Assembly: GCA_910588755.1 (NCBI GenBank)
Contig: CAJUQZ010000053.1
Coordinates: forward strand, 1 to 24,772
DNA: 24,772 nt
Source: an uncultured Lachnospiraceae bacterium
Lineage (GTDB): Bacteria > Bacillota > Clostridia > Lachnospirales > Lachnospiraceae
Direction of reading: 5' to 3'
Shown here piece after piece: positions 1 to 7,365 of this stretch. Both the position numbers and the translations under genes were made by a program. Every line of letters starts with the position of its first letter. Positions within the stretch are counted from its first letter, which is position 1. The notes under the pieces were generated by a model. It did no database searches, was not told where the DNA came from, and was given only the letters and a program-made list of their open reading frames with translations.

Positions 1-119
1 AACTATGCGGGTTTCAGCAGTTAATGCTGTTATTCCGTGAATAATTCAGGATAAACATTTCTTTATGCGGCGATCTCTCGGTTTGTTTTGATGATGAGGG
101 GGATGACCTGTACACGAAC

Positions 120-500
120 GTGGAATTGGAATGGTGCAGTCCATATGGGGACACGGCGGAGGAATATCTGGAAAGCACCGGGGAAGGTGATTTATATATC
201 AGTGATGAGTTCTCGACATTGGAGGCTGGATTTCTGAAGCTTGCGGAAATGTATGGCTACATTGTCTTTCTGGATCTGGTATCGGGGGAGGTTGTCTATC
301 TCTACCATGAAGATCTGTGGGAGATGAGTGTGGTGAACGGCGTGGATGCTTCCAAATTAGAGGAGATACGGGAGTACATATGCTCGAGAAAACTATGTCA
401 TGATTTTTATGACTTTCTCCGCCTAGTCTGCACGGGTGAAATATATGATGAGGACGAAATGCGCTTTAAGACCATCGGGGAATTAGAAGAGGAGAATTAG
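120..500 (+). CDS. Small acidic protein, possibly SMI1/KNR4 (SUKH)-like; 5' end unclear
   Basis: Reading frame of 126 residues from a GTG at 120. I do not firmly recognise it. The middle (FLDLVSGEVVYLYHEDLW) and the later aromatic helix (FYDFLRLV) resemble the C-terminal half of SMI1/KNR4-like (SUKH) proteins, which are often immunity proteins of contact-dependent toxins; this is a tentative motif impression. There is no ribosome binding site at a usual distance from the GTG. The same frame is open back to 45 (after a TAA at 42-44) and that part also reads like protein (acidic, ...DDEGDDLYTN...), but it has no ATG/GTG/TTG. An AGGA at 48-51 lies 5 nt before an ATT codon at 57, so either a rare ATT start or loss of the true 5' end is possible. 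The frame ends at TAG 498-500 and continues in frame beyond it. Confidence 0.4.
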   Translation: MELEWCSPYGDTAEEYLESTGEGDLYISDEFSTLEAGFLKLAEMYGYIVFLDLVSGEVVYLYHEDLWEMSVVNGVDASKLEEIREYICSRKLCHDFYDFLRLVCTGEIYDEDEMRFKTIGELEEEN

Positions 501-530
501 GAGCGCAGGCGGAAGAAAGATATCAATAAG

Positions 531-653
531 GTGAAGGCAAAAGCGATTGAACAGATAATAGCCAGTGATGGGATGACCAGGGAGGAGGCAATCGCGGATC
601 TTGCTGATCTGCTCCAGATATGTGCAGCAGAGGTTTGGGATGGAATAGAATAA
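531..653 (+). CDS. Tiny ORF or read-through tail of the preceding gene
   Basis: After the TAG at 498-500 the same frame stays open to TAA 651-653. The 50 codons after the TAG are rich in Lys, Arg, Glu and Ala and would form an amphipathic helix pair (AIEQIIASDGMTREEAIADL). If translated independently, a GTG at 531 gives about 40 residues, with only a weak purine-rich stretch upstream. The composition is coding-like and a strong terminator follows at once. It may be a small separate gene, or the 3' part of a gene interrupted by a nonsense mutation. No function can be assigned. Confidence 0.3.
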   Translation: MKAKAIEQIIASDGMTREEAIADLADLLQICAAEVWDGIE

Positions 654-660
654 TGCAGGG

Positions 661-711
661 CTGCCAGAAAATGTGATCTGAATGAATACATTTTTCTGGC
701 AGTTTTTTTTT
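661..711 (+). terminator. Rho-independent terminator
   Basis: The arm CTGCCAGAAAATGT (661-674) pairs with ACATTTTTCTGGCAG (688-702), followed by nine T residues (703-711). It closes the small-protein unit on the plus strand. Confidence 0.85.
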
Positions 712-860
712 GATAAATATAAATCACTTTGCGCAAGGTATAGATAATGTCGAATCATTTTGCGTAGGGTATAGATAAACATGAATCATTTTCTGCAAGG
801 TATAGATAATGCCGAATCGCTTTTTGCAGGGTATAGATAAACATGAATCGTATTTCGCGA
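712..860. repeat. 31-bp tandem repeat array, about 4.7 units in ABABA order
   Basis: Units start at 712, 743, 774, 805 and 836, each exactly 31 bp apart and each beginning GATAA and ending GGTATA. Alternate units resemble each other more: those at 774 and 836 share GATAAACATGAATC, and those at 743 and 805 share GATAATG(T/C)CGAATC. The array therefore has a 62-bp higher-order period. It fills the space between the terminator at 661-711 and the 3' end of folT. There are no unique spacers, so it is not a CRISPR. Confidence 0.85.
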
Positions 861-865
861 GATTT

Positions 866-1465
866 TTACATTTGCGCATCGTCCTTTCTGTGCTGGTATC
901 TGCGAAATTCCGGCATGCTTACAAGCTTTGCGACGAAGGTGAGTGTGAAGAATAAAATCGCAGTGTCGATAGGCAGCATAATGATGTTTTTGAGCACGCG
1001 TGCAGGCAGGATTGCCATAAATGCGTTTCCGTTTAAGACGGCGAGCCACAGGGTGTTCAGACCGCAGTTAACAATCGTCTTTGTCAGCAACTCTGCGATA
1101 AAAATACGCCAGACTTTAACAGGCTTTTTATATAGGATAGTACCGTAGATGACCCCTGCAACCATGACATTGAACGTGTAACCAAAGAAAAAAGCGCCGC
1201 CAGTTGGCTTTAGCAGGTATTTGAGGATATCGAGCGTGGCACCGAAGATGGCGCCAACCCACGGTCCAAACATATATTCGACGACGCGGTTTGGAAGTCC
1301 CGAAAAGCCGATGCGAATATTGGGCGTGATCATGATAGAAGTGGTGTAGTTGAGCACAACGGCTAGCGCAGCCATCAGGCCGCACAGGACGAGGTTATGA
1401 GTGGCTTTCAGCTCCTGAATAGAGCCAGAGACGCGGTTAGAGCTTAGTTTCGTGATTTTTTGCAT
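866..1465 (-). CDS. folT: Folate-type ECF transporter substrate-binding (S) component
   Basis: A 199-residue, very hydrophobic integral membrane protein with about six predicted helices. It carries the features of FolT-family S components: an N-terminal cytoplasmic stretch, then LVLCGLMAALAVVLN, the segment GFSGLPNRVVEYMFGPWVG and GGAFFFGYTFNVMVAGV. It should bind reduced folate and pass it to the shared ECF module (EcfA/A'/T), which is not in this window. The start is ATG 1465-1463, because AGGAGG (complement of 1474-1479) sits 8 nt upstream; the frame itself stays open further 5' across the riboswitch, where it is not coding. The THF riboswitch in the leader independently supports a folate role. 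The gene stands alone between two repeat regions. Confidence 0.88.
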   Translation of the reverse strand: MQKITKLSSNRVSGSIQELKATHNLVLCGLMAALAVVLNYTTSIMITPNIRIGFSGLPNRVVEYMFGPWVGAIFGATLDILKYLLKPTGGAFFFGYTFNVMVAGVIYGTILYKKPVKVWRIFIAELLTKTIVNCGLNTLWLAVLNGNAFMAILPARVLKNIIMLPIDTAILFFTLTFVAKLVSMPEFRRYQHRKDDAQM

Positions 1466-1549
1466 AAAAATAGCCTCCTTTATGCAGCACCTGAAACTAC
1501 ACAAATGAGACTTTAAAATATGGAGATATCTTAAACAGTCAAATATGTA

Positions 1550-1661
1550 GCAGCGGGATGCGAACCTCGTACCGCAAAAGAAAATAAAGTACATTTTCTC
1601 TTTTCGTCCCTGTGACAACTCCCTGTTCACAAGGCACTTGACGCACGTGGTCCTACTCTGC
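1550..1661 (-). ncRNA. Tetrahydrofolate (THF) riboswitch
   Basis: Read on the minus strand this segment matches the THF riboswitch layout of Clostridia. It starts with AGAGTAG, then GCGTCAAGTGCC, then GGGAGTTGTCAC and GACGAA. After a variable AT-rich hairpin (AGAAAATG...TATTTTCTTT) come TGCGGTACGAGG and the closing strand TTCGCATCCCGCTGC. The 5' GCAG(A) and 3' CTGC close stem P1. It lies about 70 nt upstream of the folT ribosome binding site. No T-run terminator is visible in between, so control at translation initiation is more likely than attenuation (inference). Confidence 0.85.
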
Positions 1662-1693
1662 ATGATTGTGAAAATTTATGTGTTAACAATCGA

Positions 1694-1721
1694 ACTATAC
1701 AACAATATTCGTAATTTGTAA
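1694..1721 (-). promoter_or_regulatory. Probable folT promoter
   Basis: On the minus strand TTACAA (complement of 1716-1721), a 16-nt spacer and TATAGT (complement of 1694-1699) precede the riboswitch by about 33 nt. The -35 lies inside the first copy of the 65-bp duplication. Confidence 0.4.
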
Positions 1722-1846
1722 AGTAGATGGAGGGAAGTTTGGCGAGAAGTTTGAAAAAATATGGATAGAAATGCGTAAATTTGTAAAGTAGATGGAAGGA
1801 AGTTTGATAAAAAGTATGAAAAAATATAGATAAAAATGCGTAAATT
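1711..1846. repeat. 65-bp tandem duplication, two copies plus a 7-nt remnant
   Basis: Copy 1 (1711-1774) and copy 2 (1775-1839) share GTAA(A)TTTGTAAAGTAGATGG, GGAAGTTTG, a TATGAAAAAATAT-like core and GATA(G/A)AAATGC. A third start, GTAAATT, follows at 1840-1846. The duplication lies between the folT promoter and the promoter of the nuclease gene. Confidence 0.8.
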
Positions 1847-1857
1847 ACATAAAGAAC

Positions 1858-1886
1858 TTGCAATGCGAACACTTGTGTGGTAAAAT
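1858..1886 (+). promoter_or_regulatory. Sigma-A-type promoter for the nuclease/ylmH unit
   Basis: TTGCAA (1858-1863), a 17-nt spacer and TAAAAT (1881-1886). It is about 80 nt upstream of the nuclease start codon and correctly oriented. Confidence 0.55.
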
Positions 1887-1967
1887 AAATTTGATACAGG
1901 AGTATTTGATTGCCTACTTTATATCACAGCTGTACGATAGATTAGAAAAAGTTGTATGGAGTCACAA

Positions 1968-2423
1968 ATGAACACACAGATTTTTACATTGATGGCGATT
2001 ATCGCGGGGATTGTGTTACTAGCGGCGGTCGGCGTGCTGATCTGCCGGCAGTTTCGGATCAGTGCAAGGCGAAGGGCGCTTGACACGATGGACGGTTTTG
2101 ATTTTGAATATTACTGTGCAGACCTTCTAGCGGCAGATGGTTTTGTCGATGTGAAGGTCACGCGCAGCAGCGGGGATTACGGCGTTGATATCCTTGCGGA
2201 GAAGGATGGCGTGACCTACGCAATCCAGTGCAAGCGCTACTCAGGGCTTGTGGGCGTGAAGGCAGTGCAAGAGGCTTATGCGGGCAGAGATTACTATGAC
2301 AGAATGGTCGGGGCTGTGCTGACCAACCAGTACTTCACGAAACCGGCAGTGCAGGCGGCGCGAAAGTTGAAGATTCTTTTGTGGGACAGGGATTATTTAC
2401 AGGCGATGGAAAAGAACGGATAG
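1968..2423 (+). CDS. Membrane-anchored Mrr-type restriction endonuclease-like protein
   Basis: A 151-residue protein with one N-terminal membrane helix (about residues 4-25), a basic stretch (RQFRISARRR) and a compact Mrr_cat-type PD-(D/E)XK nuclease domain. The domain shows FDFEYYCADLLAADGF, then the catalytic set GDYGVDILAEK...YAIQCKRY, i.e. D-x(n)-QxK, and a C-terminal VLTNQYF...A...I.LWDRDYL as in the family. It probably cuts DNA near the membrane; the substrate is unknown, and small proteins of this type may act in defence against incoming DNA. ATG 1968 is preferred over ATG 1956 because GGAG (1958-1961) is 6 nt before it. It is 49 nt upstream of ylmH and probably cotranscribed with it. 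Confidence 0.8.
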   Translation: MNTQIFTLMAIIAGIVLLAAVGVLICRQFRISARRRALDTMDGFDFEYYCADLLAADGFVDVKVTRSSGDYGVDILAEKDGVTYAIQCKRYSGLVGVKAVQEAYAGRDYYDRMVGAVLTNQYFTKPAVQAARKLKILLWDRDYLQAMEKNG

Positions 2424-2472
2424 CGCAGTTTAAAAGAGAGGCTGCGGGACGAGGAAAGGAAAAGACAGGGGT

Positions 2473-3231
2473 ATGGATTCAGAAGAAATGCTTTTGCGGA
2501 AGCGATTGGGCGAATTGGCGGACAAAGCATATAATAACAGTCAATATTTATTTACAGGTTTTTTGTCGGCGGCGGAGCTTGACATCTATTATCATATGGA
2601 GCGGGAGCTGTCTTATGTGCCGGTTACGGTGTCCGGCGGCACGGCAGACTGTGAGCGCGTGATGCTCCGTTTTGGCAGCAAGGAGCTGTGTGGGTACGAG
2701 GAGCACTTTCCAATCCAGTGCATCGAGATTGCGCCGCTTGTTGAGAAATTTGGCGAGGAGCTTGGACATAGGGATTATCTGGGAGCGCTGATGAATCTTG
2801 GCATTGAGCGCAGTACACTGGGGGATATTATTATTGACGGGAAGCATGCGTACTTGTTTTGCACGGAGAAGATGGCGCCGTATATCCTAGAGCATCTGGA
2901 TAAAATCAGGCATACCAGTGTGCGGTGCCAGATCGCAGAGCGCGTGCCAGAGAGCACCATTACCAGGCTAGAGCGGCATACGGTGCAGGTCAGTGCCGCG
3001 CGCACGGACAGCATCATAGCAAAGCTCTACAACCTGTCGAGGAGTGAGAGTGTGGCGCTTTTCCGTGCAAAGCGGGTCTTTGTGAACGGCAGGCTTAACG
3101 AGAACAACGGCGGACAGCTAAAGCCAGGCGACAGGGTAAGTGTGCGGGGCTATGGCAGATTTCAGTTTGTGGGCGTATCAGGGGAGACACGCAAGGGCAA
3201 ACTAAATGTCGAGGCTGACCTTTTCTGCTGA
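2473..3231 (+). CDS. ylmH: S4-domain RNA-binding protein YlmH (RqcP2-like)
   Basis: 252 residues, the usual length for YlmH. The N-terminal half (about 1-165) is the YlmH-specific region (LADKAYNNSQYLFTGFL..., GHRDYLGALMNLGIER..., GDIIIDGKHAYLFC). The C-terminal part (about 175-240) is an S4 RNA-binding fold (RTDSIIAKLYNLSRSESVALF...VFVNGRLN...LKPGDRVSVRGYGRF). In Bacillus subtilis YlmH binds stalled 50S subunits in ribosome-associated quality control, and its gene lies in a cell-division cluster. Here it lies behind a nuclease gene and is not next to sepF or divIVA. The ATG at 2473 follows a purine-rich GAGGAAAGGAAAAG stretch. Confidence 0.88.
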   Translation: MDSEEMLLRKRLGELADKAYNNSQYLFTGFLSAAELDIYYHMERELSYVPVTVSGGTADCERVMLRFGSKELCGYEEHFPIQCIEIAPLVEKFGEELGHRDYLGALMNLGIERSTLGDIIIDGKHAYLFCTEKMAPYILEHLDKIRHTSVRCQIAERVPESTITRLERHTVQVSAARTDSIIAKLYNLSRSESVALFRAKRVFVNGRLNENNGGQLKPGDRVSVRGYGRFQFVGVSGETRKGKLNVEADLFC

Positions 3232-3300
3232 AAAACGATAGAGGCTTTTGTATAATTCGATACTAAATTTGTAAAAAAAGATTTATTTGCAGATACCCCA

Positions 3301-3328
3301 TTGAATTATTCTGCATTCGTGATATGAT
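3301..3328 (+). promoter_or_regulatory. Promoter of the MATE gene
   Basis: TTGAAT (3301-3306), a 16-nt spacer and TATGAT (3323-3328), about 100 nt before the MATE start codon. This leaves a leader of about 90 nt without an obvious structure. Confidence 0.5.
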
Positions 3329-3427
3329 AGCATTTCGGGAAAACAAATGGCATACTCGAAATGCAGCTGCGCGAGGGGCTATACAGTGATGACCAGTGAA
3401 ATTTGCAGAATCAGGGGGAGTATCATT

Positions 3428-4774
3428 ATGGAAAAACAGGCAGTTTACAGTATGACAGAGGGAAGCCCAGCAAGGCTGCTTCTCAAATTTACGGTTCCGA
3501 TGTTGATTGGGAATCTTTTTCAACAGTTTTATAATATGGTCGATTCCATTGTAGTGGGGCGCTATGTGGGAGCGAACGCACTGGCGGCGGTGGGTGCGAC
3601 AGGCTCCCTAAATTTTTTGCTATTTGCGATGAGCTTTGGCATCTCCGCGGGTGTGGGAGTCGTGGTATCCCAGCATTTTGGCGCCGGGCATCTGGACATG
3701 GTCGAGAAGAGCATTATGAATGGTATGTATCTGCTGGCCGCGATCTCTGTCGTCATGGGAATTGTCGGGATCGTCTCGGCGAGATGGGTGTTGTCGTTGC
3801 TGGACACGCCGGCGGTCATTCTCGATGAGGCGGTCACATATATGCGCGTTTCGTGTGCTGGGATTCTTGCGATCGCGGCATACAATGGTGTGGCGTCGGT
3901 GCTGCGCGCGCTGGGTGATTCAAAGACACCGCTGTACTTCATGGTAGCGGCATGCTTTGTCAATATCGGGCTTGATTTGCTGTTTGTCATTCGGTTTGAG
4001 TGGTCGGTATTTGGAGTGGCGCTCGCGACAGTCATCGCACAGCTTGTGGCGGCAATCGGGGCGTTTATCTATGCACTGTGTAGGATTTCATATTTCCGGA
4101 TTCAGAAGGAGAACCGCCCTGTGCGTAAGGATATCATATTGCGCTGTTTCCGGCTGGGGCTTCCAATTGCGCTGCAAAATGCCCTGATTGCGTTTTCATG
4201 CATTTTTCTGCAGAAGGTGGTCAACGGCTTTGGTGAGAACGTGGTTGCCGCAAACACTGCGCTTGGTCGGATCGAGCAGCTCGTGCAGCAGCCGTACAAC
4301 TCACTGGGCGCAGCGCTTACCTCGTACACCGGACAGAATATCGGGGCTGGAAGAATTGACAGGGTAAAGCAGGGATACAGGGCATGCTTTTGGAGTGTTG
4401 TAGTATTTAGCATTGTTATGTTGGTGCCGTGCCAGCTGCTGGGGGAGCAAATTGTGGGCATCTTTGTGACGGAGCCGGAGGTTATCGCAATCGGTGCAAG
4501 GGGATTGTCCGTCACGAGCTGTTTTTACTTTTTCCTGGGGATGATTTATGTGGCAAGGAGTGTGCTCAACGGGGCGGGCGATGCGGCCTTTGCGATGATG
4601 AACGGACTGATGGAGGTCGTGGGGCGTGTTGGTTTCGCTGTCCCCCTGACAAAAATACCGTTCATCGGCGTATGGGGCATCTTTCTCACCACTGGACTGA
4701 CCTGGGCATTGACTGGAATTGTGAGTATGGGGCGCTATCATAAGGGAAAATGGGAATTTAAAGGAATCTCATAA
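3428..4774 (+). CDS. MATE family multidrug/metabolite efflux transporter
   Basis: 448 residues with about twelve membrane helices in two homologous halves, the size of the MATE family. Typical segments are the start of TM1 (KFTVPMLIGNLFQQFYNMVDSIVVGR), GANALAAVGATGSL, the second-half repeat LRLGLPIALQNAL-type sequence and QNIGAGR. MATE proteins export cationic drugs or metabolites using a Na+ or H+ gradient; the substrate cannot be read from sequence. ATG 3428 is chosen because AGGGGGAG (3412-3419) lies 8 nt upstream; an upstream in-frame start at 3347 would add 27 unrelated residues. It is monocistronic, with its own promoter. Confidence 0.9.
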   Translation: MEKQAVYSMTEGSPARLLLKFTVPMLIGNLFQQFYNMVDSIVVGRYVGANALAAVGATGSLNFLLFAMSFGISAGVGVVVSQHFGAGHLDMVEKSIMNGMYLLAAISVVMGIVGIVSARWVLSLLDTPAVILDEAVTYMRVSCAGILAIAAYNGVASVLRALGDSKTPLYFMVAACFVNIGLDLLFVIRFEWSVFGVALATVIAQLVAAIGAFIYALCRISYFRIQKENRPVRKDIILRCFRLGLPIALQNALIAFSCIFLQKVVNGFGENVVAANTALGRIEQLVQQPYNSLGAALTSYTGQNIGAGRIDRVKQGYRACFWSVVVFSIVMLVPCQLLGEQIVGIFVTEPEVIAIGARGLSVTSCFYFFLGMIYVARSVLNGAGDAAFAMMNGLMEVVGRVGFAVPLTKIPFIGVWGIFLTTGLTWALTGIVSMGRYHKGKWEFKGIS

Positions 4775-4782
4775 CTATATTT

Positions 4783-4796
4783 ATAACAATTGTTAT
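4783..4796. promoter_or_regulatory. Perfect 14-bp palindrome, possible operator
   Basis: ATAACAATTGTTAT is its own reverse complement. It lies 9 nt after the MATE stop codon and 12 nt before a possible -35 of the next operon, so it could be an operator of the envelope genes. No regulator is identified. Confidence 0.3.
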
Positions 4797-4807
4797 CAAT
4801 ACAGAGC

Positions 4808-4836
4808 TTTACTTGTCACCTAAATGCGTGTAGAAT
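4808..4836 (+). promoter_or_regulatory. Possible promoter of the GH9-like/ddl operon
   Basis: TTTACT (4808-4813), a 17-nt spacer and TAGAAT (4831-4836). The match is only moderate, but it is the best in the 90-nt gap between genes. Confidence 0.35.
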
Positions 4837-4864
4837 ATTGAGGTGGGAAAGGTAATGGAATGTA

Positions 4865-6304
4865 ATGAAATTGTGGAGTGAGCTTGTAAAATACCGAAAA
4901 CATATCATGTGTTATTTTATCGCGGCACTTATGCTGGTAACTGTTTCGTGCAATCGTACGAGAACAGAGCAGCAGCCTAGCACACAGCAGGGAAGCAGGA
5001 CGGAAGGCACGGACATCGTACAGCAGTCCGGTCAGGCGCAGAAGCAAAGTTACGGTGCGGTGCTGGCATCATACGGGGTGGCGCTACCTGTGAGCAGGCC
5101 AGGAATCTACGTCAATGTGGCGGGTTATGTCACTGGCAGGGAAAAGAAAGTGATTTTTGCAGGGGACAGGCATGGAAAGACCTTTGATGTGGTGCGCAGG
5201 GATGATGGAGAGGTGGTATATACAGGGGTTATACCGCGCGGCGTGGAGGATCCACTTAGCGGTCAGGTTCTTAGTGTCGCGGATTTTTCGGTTTTTGATG
5301 AACCGGGGATTTATTATATCCACACGGATATTGTGGGACAGTCTTATTCGTTTGGAATTGGCGAGGATACTTACGAAAAGCTGTTTTTAAATATGCTTAA
5401 GAATATTTCTGGTGCAGATATGCCAGAAAGCCCGGAGGGCGTGTGCGATATGAGCTTTGGCATGCATGCGGCGATGTATGCGCTGCAGTGCAGCGGTTCG
5501 CTTTTTGAGGCGGCGTACCAGCATCTTGACCAGGGCGAGCAGGATAAGCAGCTTGTCACACAGCTGTTGTATATGGGGAAGTGGCTCCGCTCCAGACAGC
5601 AGGACGATGGAAGTCTGTATGGTGACTACGAGGCAACAGCGGCGTTTTGTGGAATTATGGCCATGAGCCGGGATATGTTTGGGCGCTATGAGGCAAATGT
5701 GGGACGGGACTATCAGCAGGCAGCGGATGCGGCGTGGGCATGGCTTGCGCAGCAGTCTTGTGAGACGCCGCGACAGCAAAGCGCGCGGTTTTATGCCGCG
5801 GCGCAGCTTTTTAAGGCAGATGGTGGGACAACGTACAAGACTATCGCGGAGGAGTATCTGTGGGCGAAACAGGAGGATTATTCTAGCGAACGTTTTGTCT
5901 TTTATGGTGTGCTGGCCTATATCAGTGCAGAGCAGGGCACCGATAGGGACCTTGGAACATATATTATGAAAGATATGGTTGACCGTGTGGAGGTCATCTG
6001 CGAGGAGGTTCAGCAGGATAGCGTTTTAGGGACGGGAACGAGGACAGCGGAGGAAAACATATCAAATATGCTCCATTTAAGCTTTGTCAATTATCTGACA
6101 CCCAGCAAGGAATATACCCTTATTATTGAGAATACCTTACAATATATGGGGGGGCTCAACGGGGATGGGATCTGTTATGTGGGGACGGACGGCACACAGG
6201 TACAGAGTTTTGAGTGGAAGGGAATCATGTTGCTTGGTATGAGTGATATGATGAGCAATATCTATAAATTGGAAAATATGACCTTTAACGGAATGGAGAA
6301 TTGA
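4865..6304 (+). CDS. GH9-like lipoprotein lacking the catalytic Asp motif
   Basis: 479 residues. The N-terminus has a basic stretch, a hydrophobic helix (about 14-28) and Cys29 in a weak lipobox (TVSC), then a Gln/Thr/Ser-rich linker. Residues about 79-170 match the Ig-like domain that precedes family 9 glycoside hydrolases (GIYVNVAGYV, GEVVYTGVI, ADFSVFDEPGIYYI, SYSFGIGEDTY). From about 195 on, the sequence looks like the GH9 alpha-barrel (LLYMGKWLRSRQQDDGSLYG, YEATAAFCGIMAMS, ARFYAAAQLF). The usual GGWxDAGD block that supplies the nucleophile-activating Asp pair is absent: the text goes from VCDMSFG (D195) directly into a helix. Glu450 in SFEWKGIML may correspond to the family's acid. I infer a surface binding protein or altered enzyme. 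Its stop is 1 nt before ddl, which implies a role linked to peptidoglycan. Confidence 0.7.
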   Translation: MKLWSELVKYRKHIMCYFIAALMLVTVSCNRTRTEQQPSTQQGSRTEGTDIVQQSGQAQKQSYGAVLASYGVALPVSRPGIYVNVAGYVTGREKKVIFAGDRHGKTFDVVRRDDGEVVYTGVIPRGVEDPLSGQVLSVADFSVFDEPGIYYIHTDIVGQSYSFGIGEDTYEKLFLNMLKNISGADMPESPEGVCDMSFGMHAAMYALQCSGSLFEAAYQHLDQGEQDKQLVTQLLYMGKWLRSRQQDDGSLYGDYEATAAFCGIMAMSRDMFGRYEANVGRDYQQAADAAWAWLAQQSCETPRQQSARFYAAAQLFKADGGTTYKTIAEEYLWAKQEDYSSERFVFYGVLAYISAEQGTDRDLGTYIMKDMVDRVEVICEEVQQDSVLGTGTRTAEENISNMLHLSFVNYLTPSKEYTLIIENTLQYMGGLNGDGICYVGTDGTQVQSFEWKGIMLLGMSDMMSNIYKLENMTFNGMEN

Positions 6305-6305
6305 A

Positions 6306-7343
6306 ATGAAAATTGTTGTTTTGGCAGGCGGAATCAGTACGGAGCGCGATGTATCGCTGGTTACAGGTACCATGATCTATCATGCGGTCAGGAAGAAAGG
6401 ACATGAAGCAATCCTTCTGGACGTGTACCTTGGATACGAGGGGGACGTTTGCAATATTTTTGCAATGGATCGGGACTGGAGTGAGAATTTTGGCAGGATT
6501 ACGGAGTGTAACCCGGATATTGCCGCGGTGAAGGCGCAAAGGAGGGGAAACCCGGACTGTGTTATAGGGCCCAAGGTTATTGAAATCTGCGCGCAGGCAG
6601 ATATCGTTTTTCTCGCGCTCCACGGGCAGAACGGCGAGGACGGCAAGATACAGGCGATGTTTGACCTGCTAGATATCCGGTACACGGGCACGGATTATCT
6701 CTCCAGCGCGCTGGCGATGGATAAGGCAATAACGAAAGAGCTTTTTCACAAATACAAAATACCGACGCCCAAGGCAATCACAATCTGCAAAAATGAGCAG
6801 CAGCTCATTGATACATGGAATATTTTCCCATGCATTGTGAAGGTTAACTGCGGCGGCTCCAGCGTGGGGGTATACCGCGCAGATGACAGGGAGCAGCTTG
6901 ACGCGGCGCTGGAAAAGGCGTATGAACTGGAGGACAGGGTGCTCATCGAGCAGTACATAGACGGCCGGGAGTTCTCGATAGGCGTCATTGACGGAAAGGC
7001 GCTTCCGCTGATCGAGATTGCACCCAAGGTGGGTTTCTATGACTATAAGAACAAGTATCAGGCAGGGACGACGGTGGAGACCTGTCCGGCCGAGCTCGAC
7101 GCCAATGTGGCGCGGGCGATGCAGTCCTGTGCGGAGACGGTTTACAGGGCCCTTCGGTTGAAGACGTATGCCCGTATGGATTTCCGCATGGACGACGAGT
7201 ACAAATTTTACTGCCTGGAGGCAAATACGCTGCCGGGTATGACGCCGACATCATTGCTCCCGCAGGAGGCGGCTGCTGTGGGAATGAGCTTTGAGGATCT
7301 ATGTCAGCGGATTATCGACAGCTCTTTGGAAAAATATAAATAG
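6306..7343 (+). CDS. ddl: D-alanine--D-alanine ligase
   Basis: 345 residues, normal for Ddl. It joins two D-Ala residues with ATP to make the dipeptide for peptidoglycan. Visible features are the N-terminal VVLAGGISTERDVSL, the LALHGQNGEDGKIQ block, the ATP-grasp region (ALAMDKAITKELF, VKVNCGGSSVGV, EQYIDGREFSIGVI), YDYKNKY in the omega-loop, and the metal/ATP-binding C-terminus (ARMDFRMDD, CLEANTLPGMTPTSLLP). The omega-loop looks like the D-Ala type and not like VanA (D-Lac). Start ATG 6306, with GGAG 9-10 nt upstream inside the preceding gene; the 1-nt intergenic gap indicates translational coupling. murF follows after 102 nt. Confidence 0.95.
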   Translation: MKIVVLAGGISTERDVSLVTGTMIYHAVRKKGHEAILLDVYLGYEGDVCNIFAMDRDWSENFGRITECNPDIAAVKAQRRGNPDCVIGPKVIEICAQADIVFLALHGQNGEDGKIQAMFDLLDIRYTGTDYLSSALAMDKAITKELFHKYKIPTPKAITICKNEQQLIDTWNIFPCIVKVNCGGSSVGVYRADDREQLDAALEKAYELEDRVLIEQYIDGREFSIGVIDGKALPLIEIAPKVGFYDYKNKYQAGTTVETCPAELDANVARAMQSCAETVYRALRLKTYARMDFRMDDEYKFYCLEANTLPGMTPTSLLPQEAAAVGMSFEDLCQRIIDSSLEKYK

Positions 7344-7365
7344 ATTTGGCGGAGATTGAATTTTC

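Noticed and set aside
712..860. CRISPR array
   Set aside because: The 31-bp units follow each other directly with no spacers, and no cas genes are present.
843..1148. Plus-strand frame of 101 codons opposite folT
   Set aside because: It begins inside the tandem repeats and runs antisense to a well-supported membrane protein gene.
866..1663. A longer 265-residue start for the FolT protein
   Set aside because: The extra 66 residues are translated from the THF riboswitch and leader; the internal ATG at 1465 has a perfect AGGAGG.
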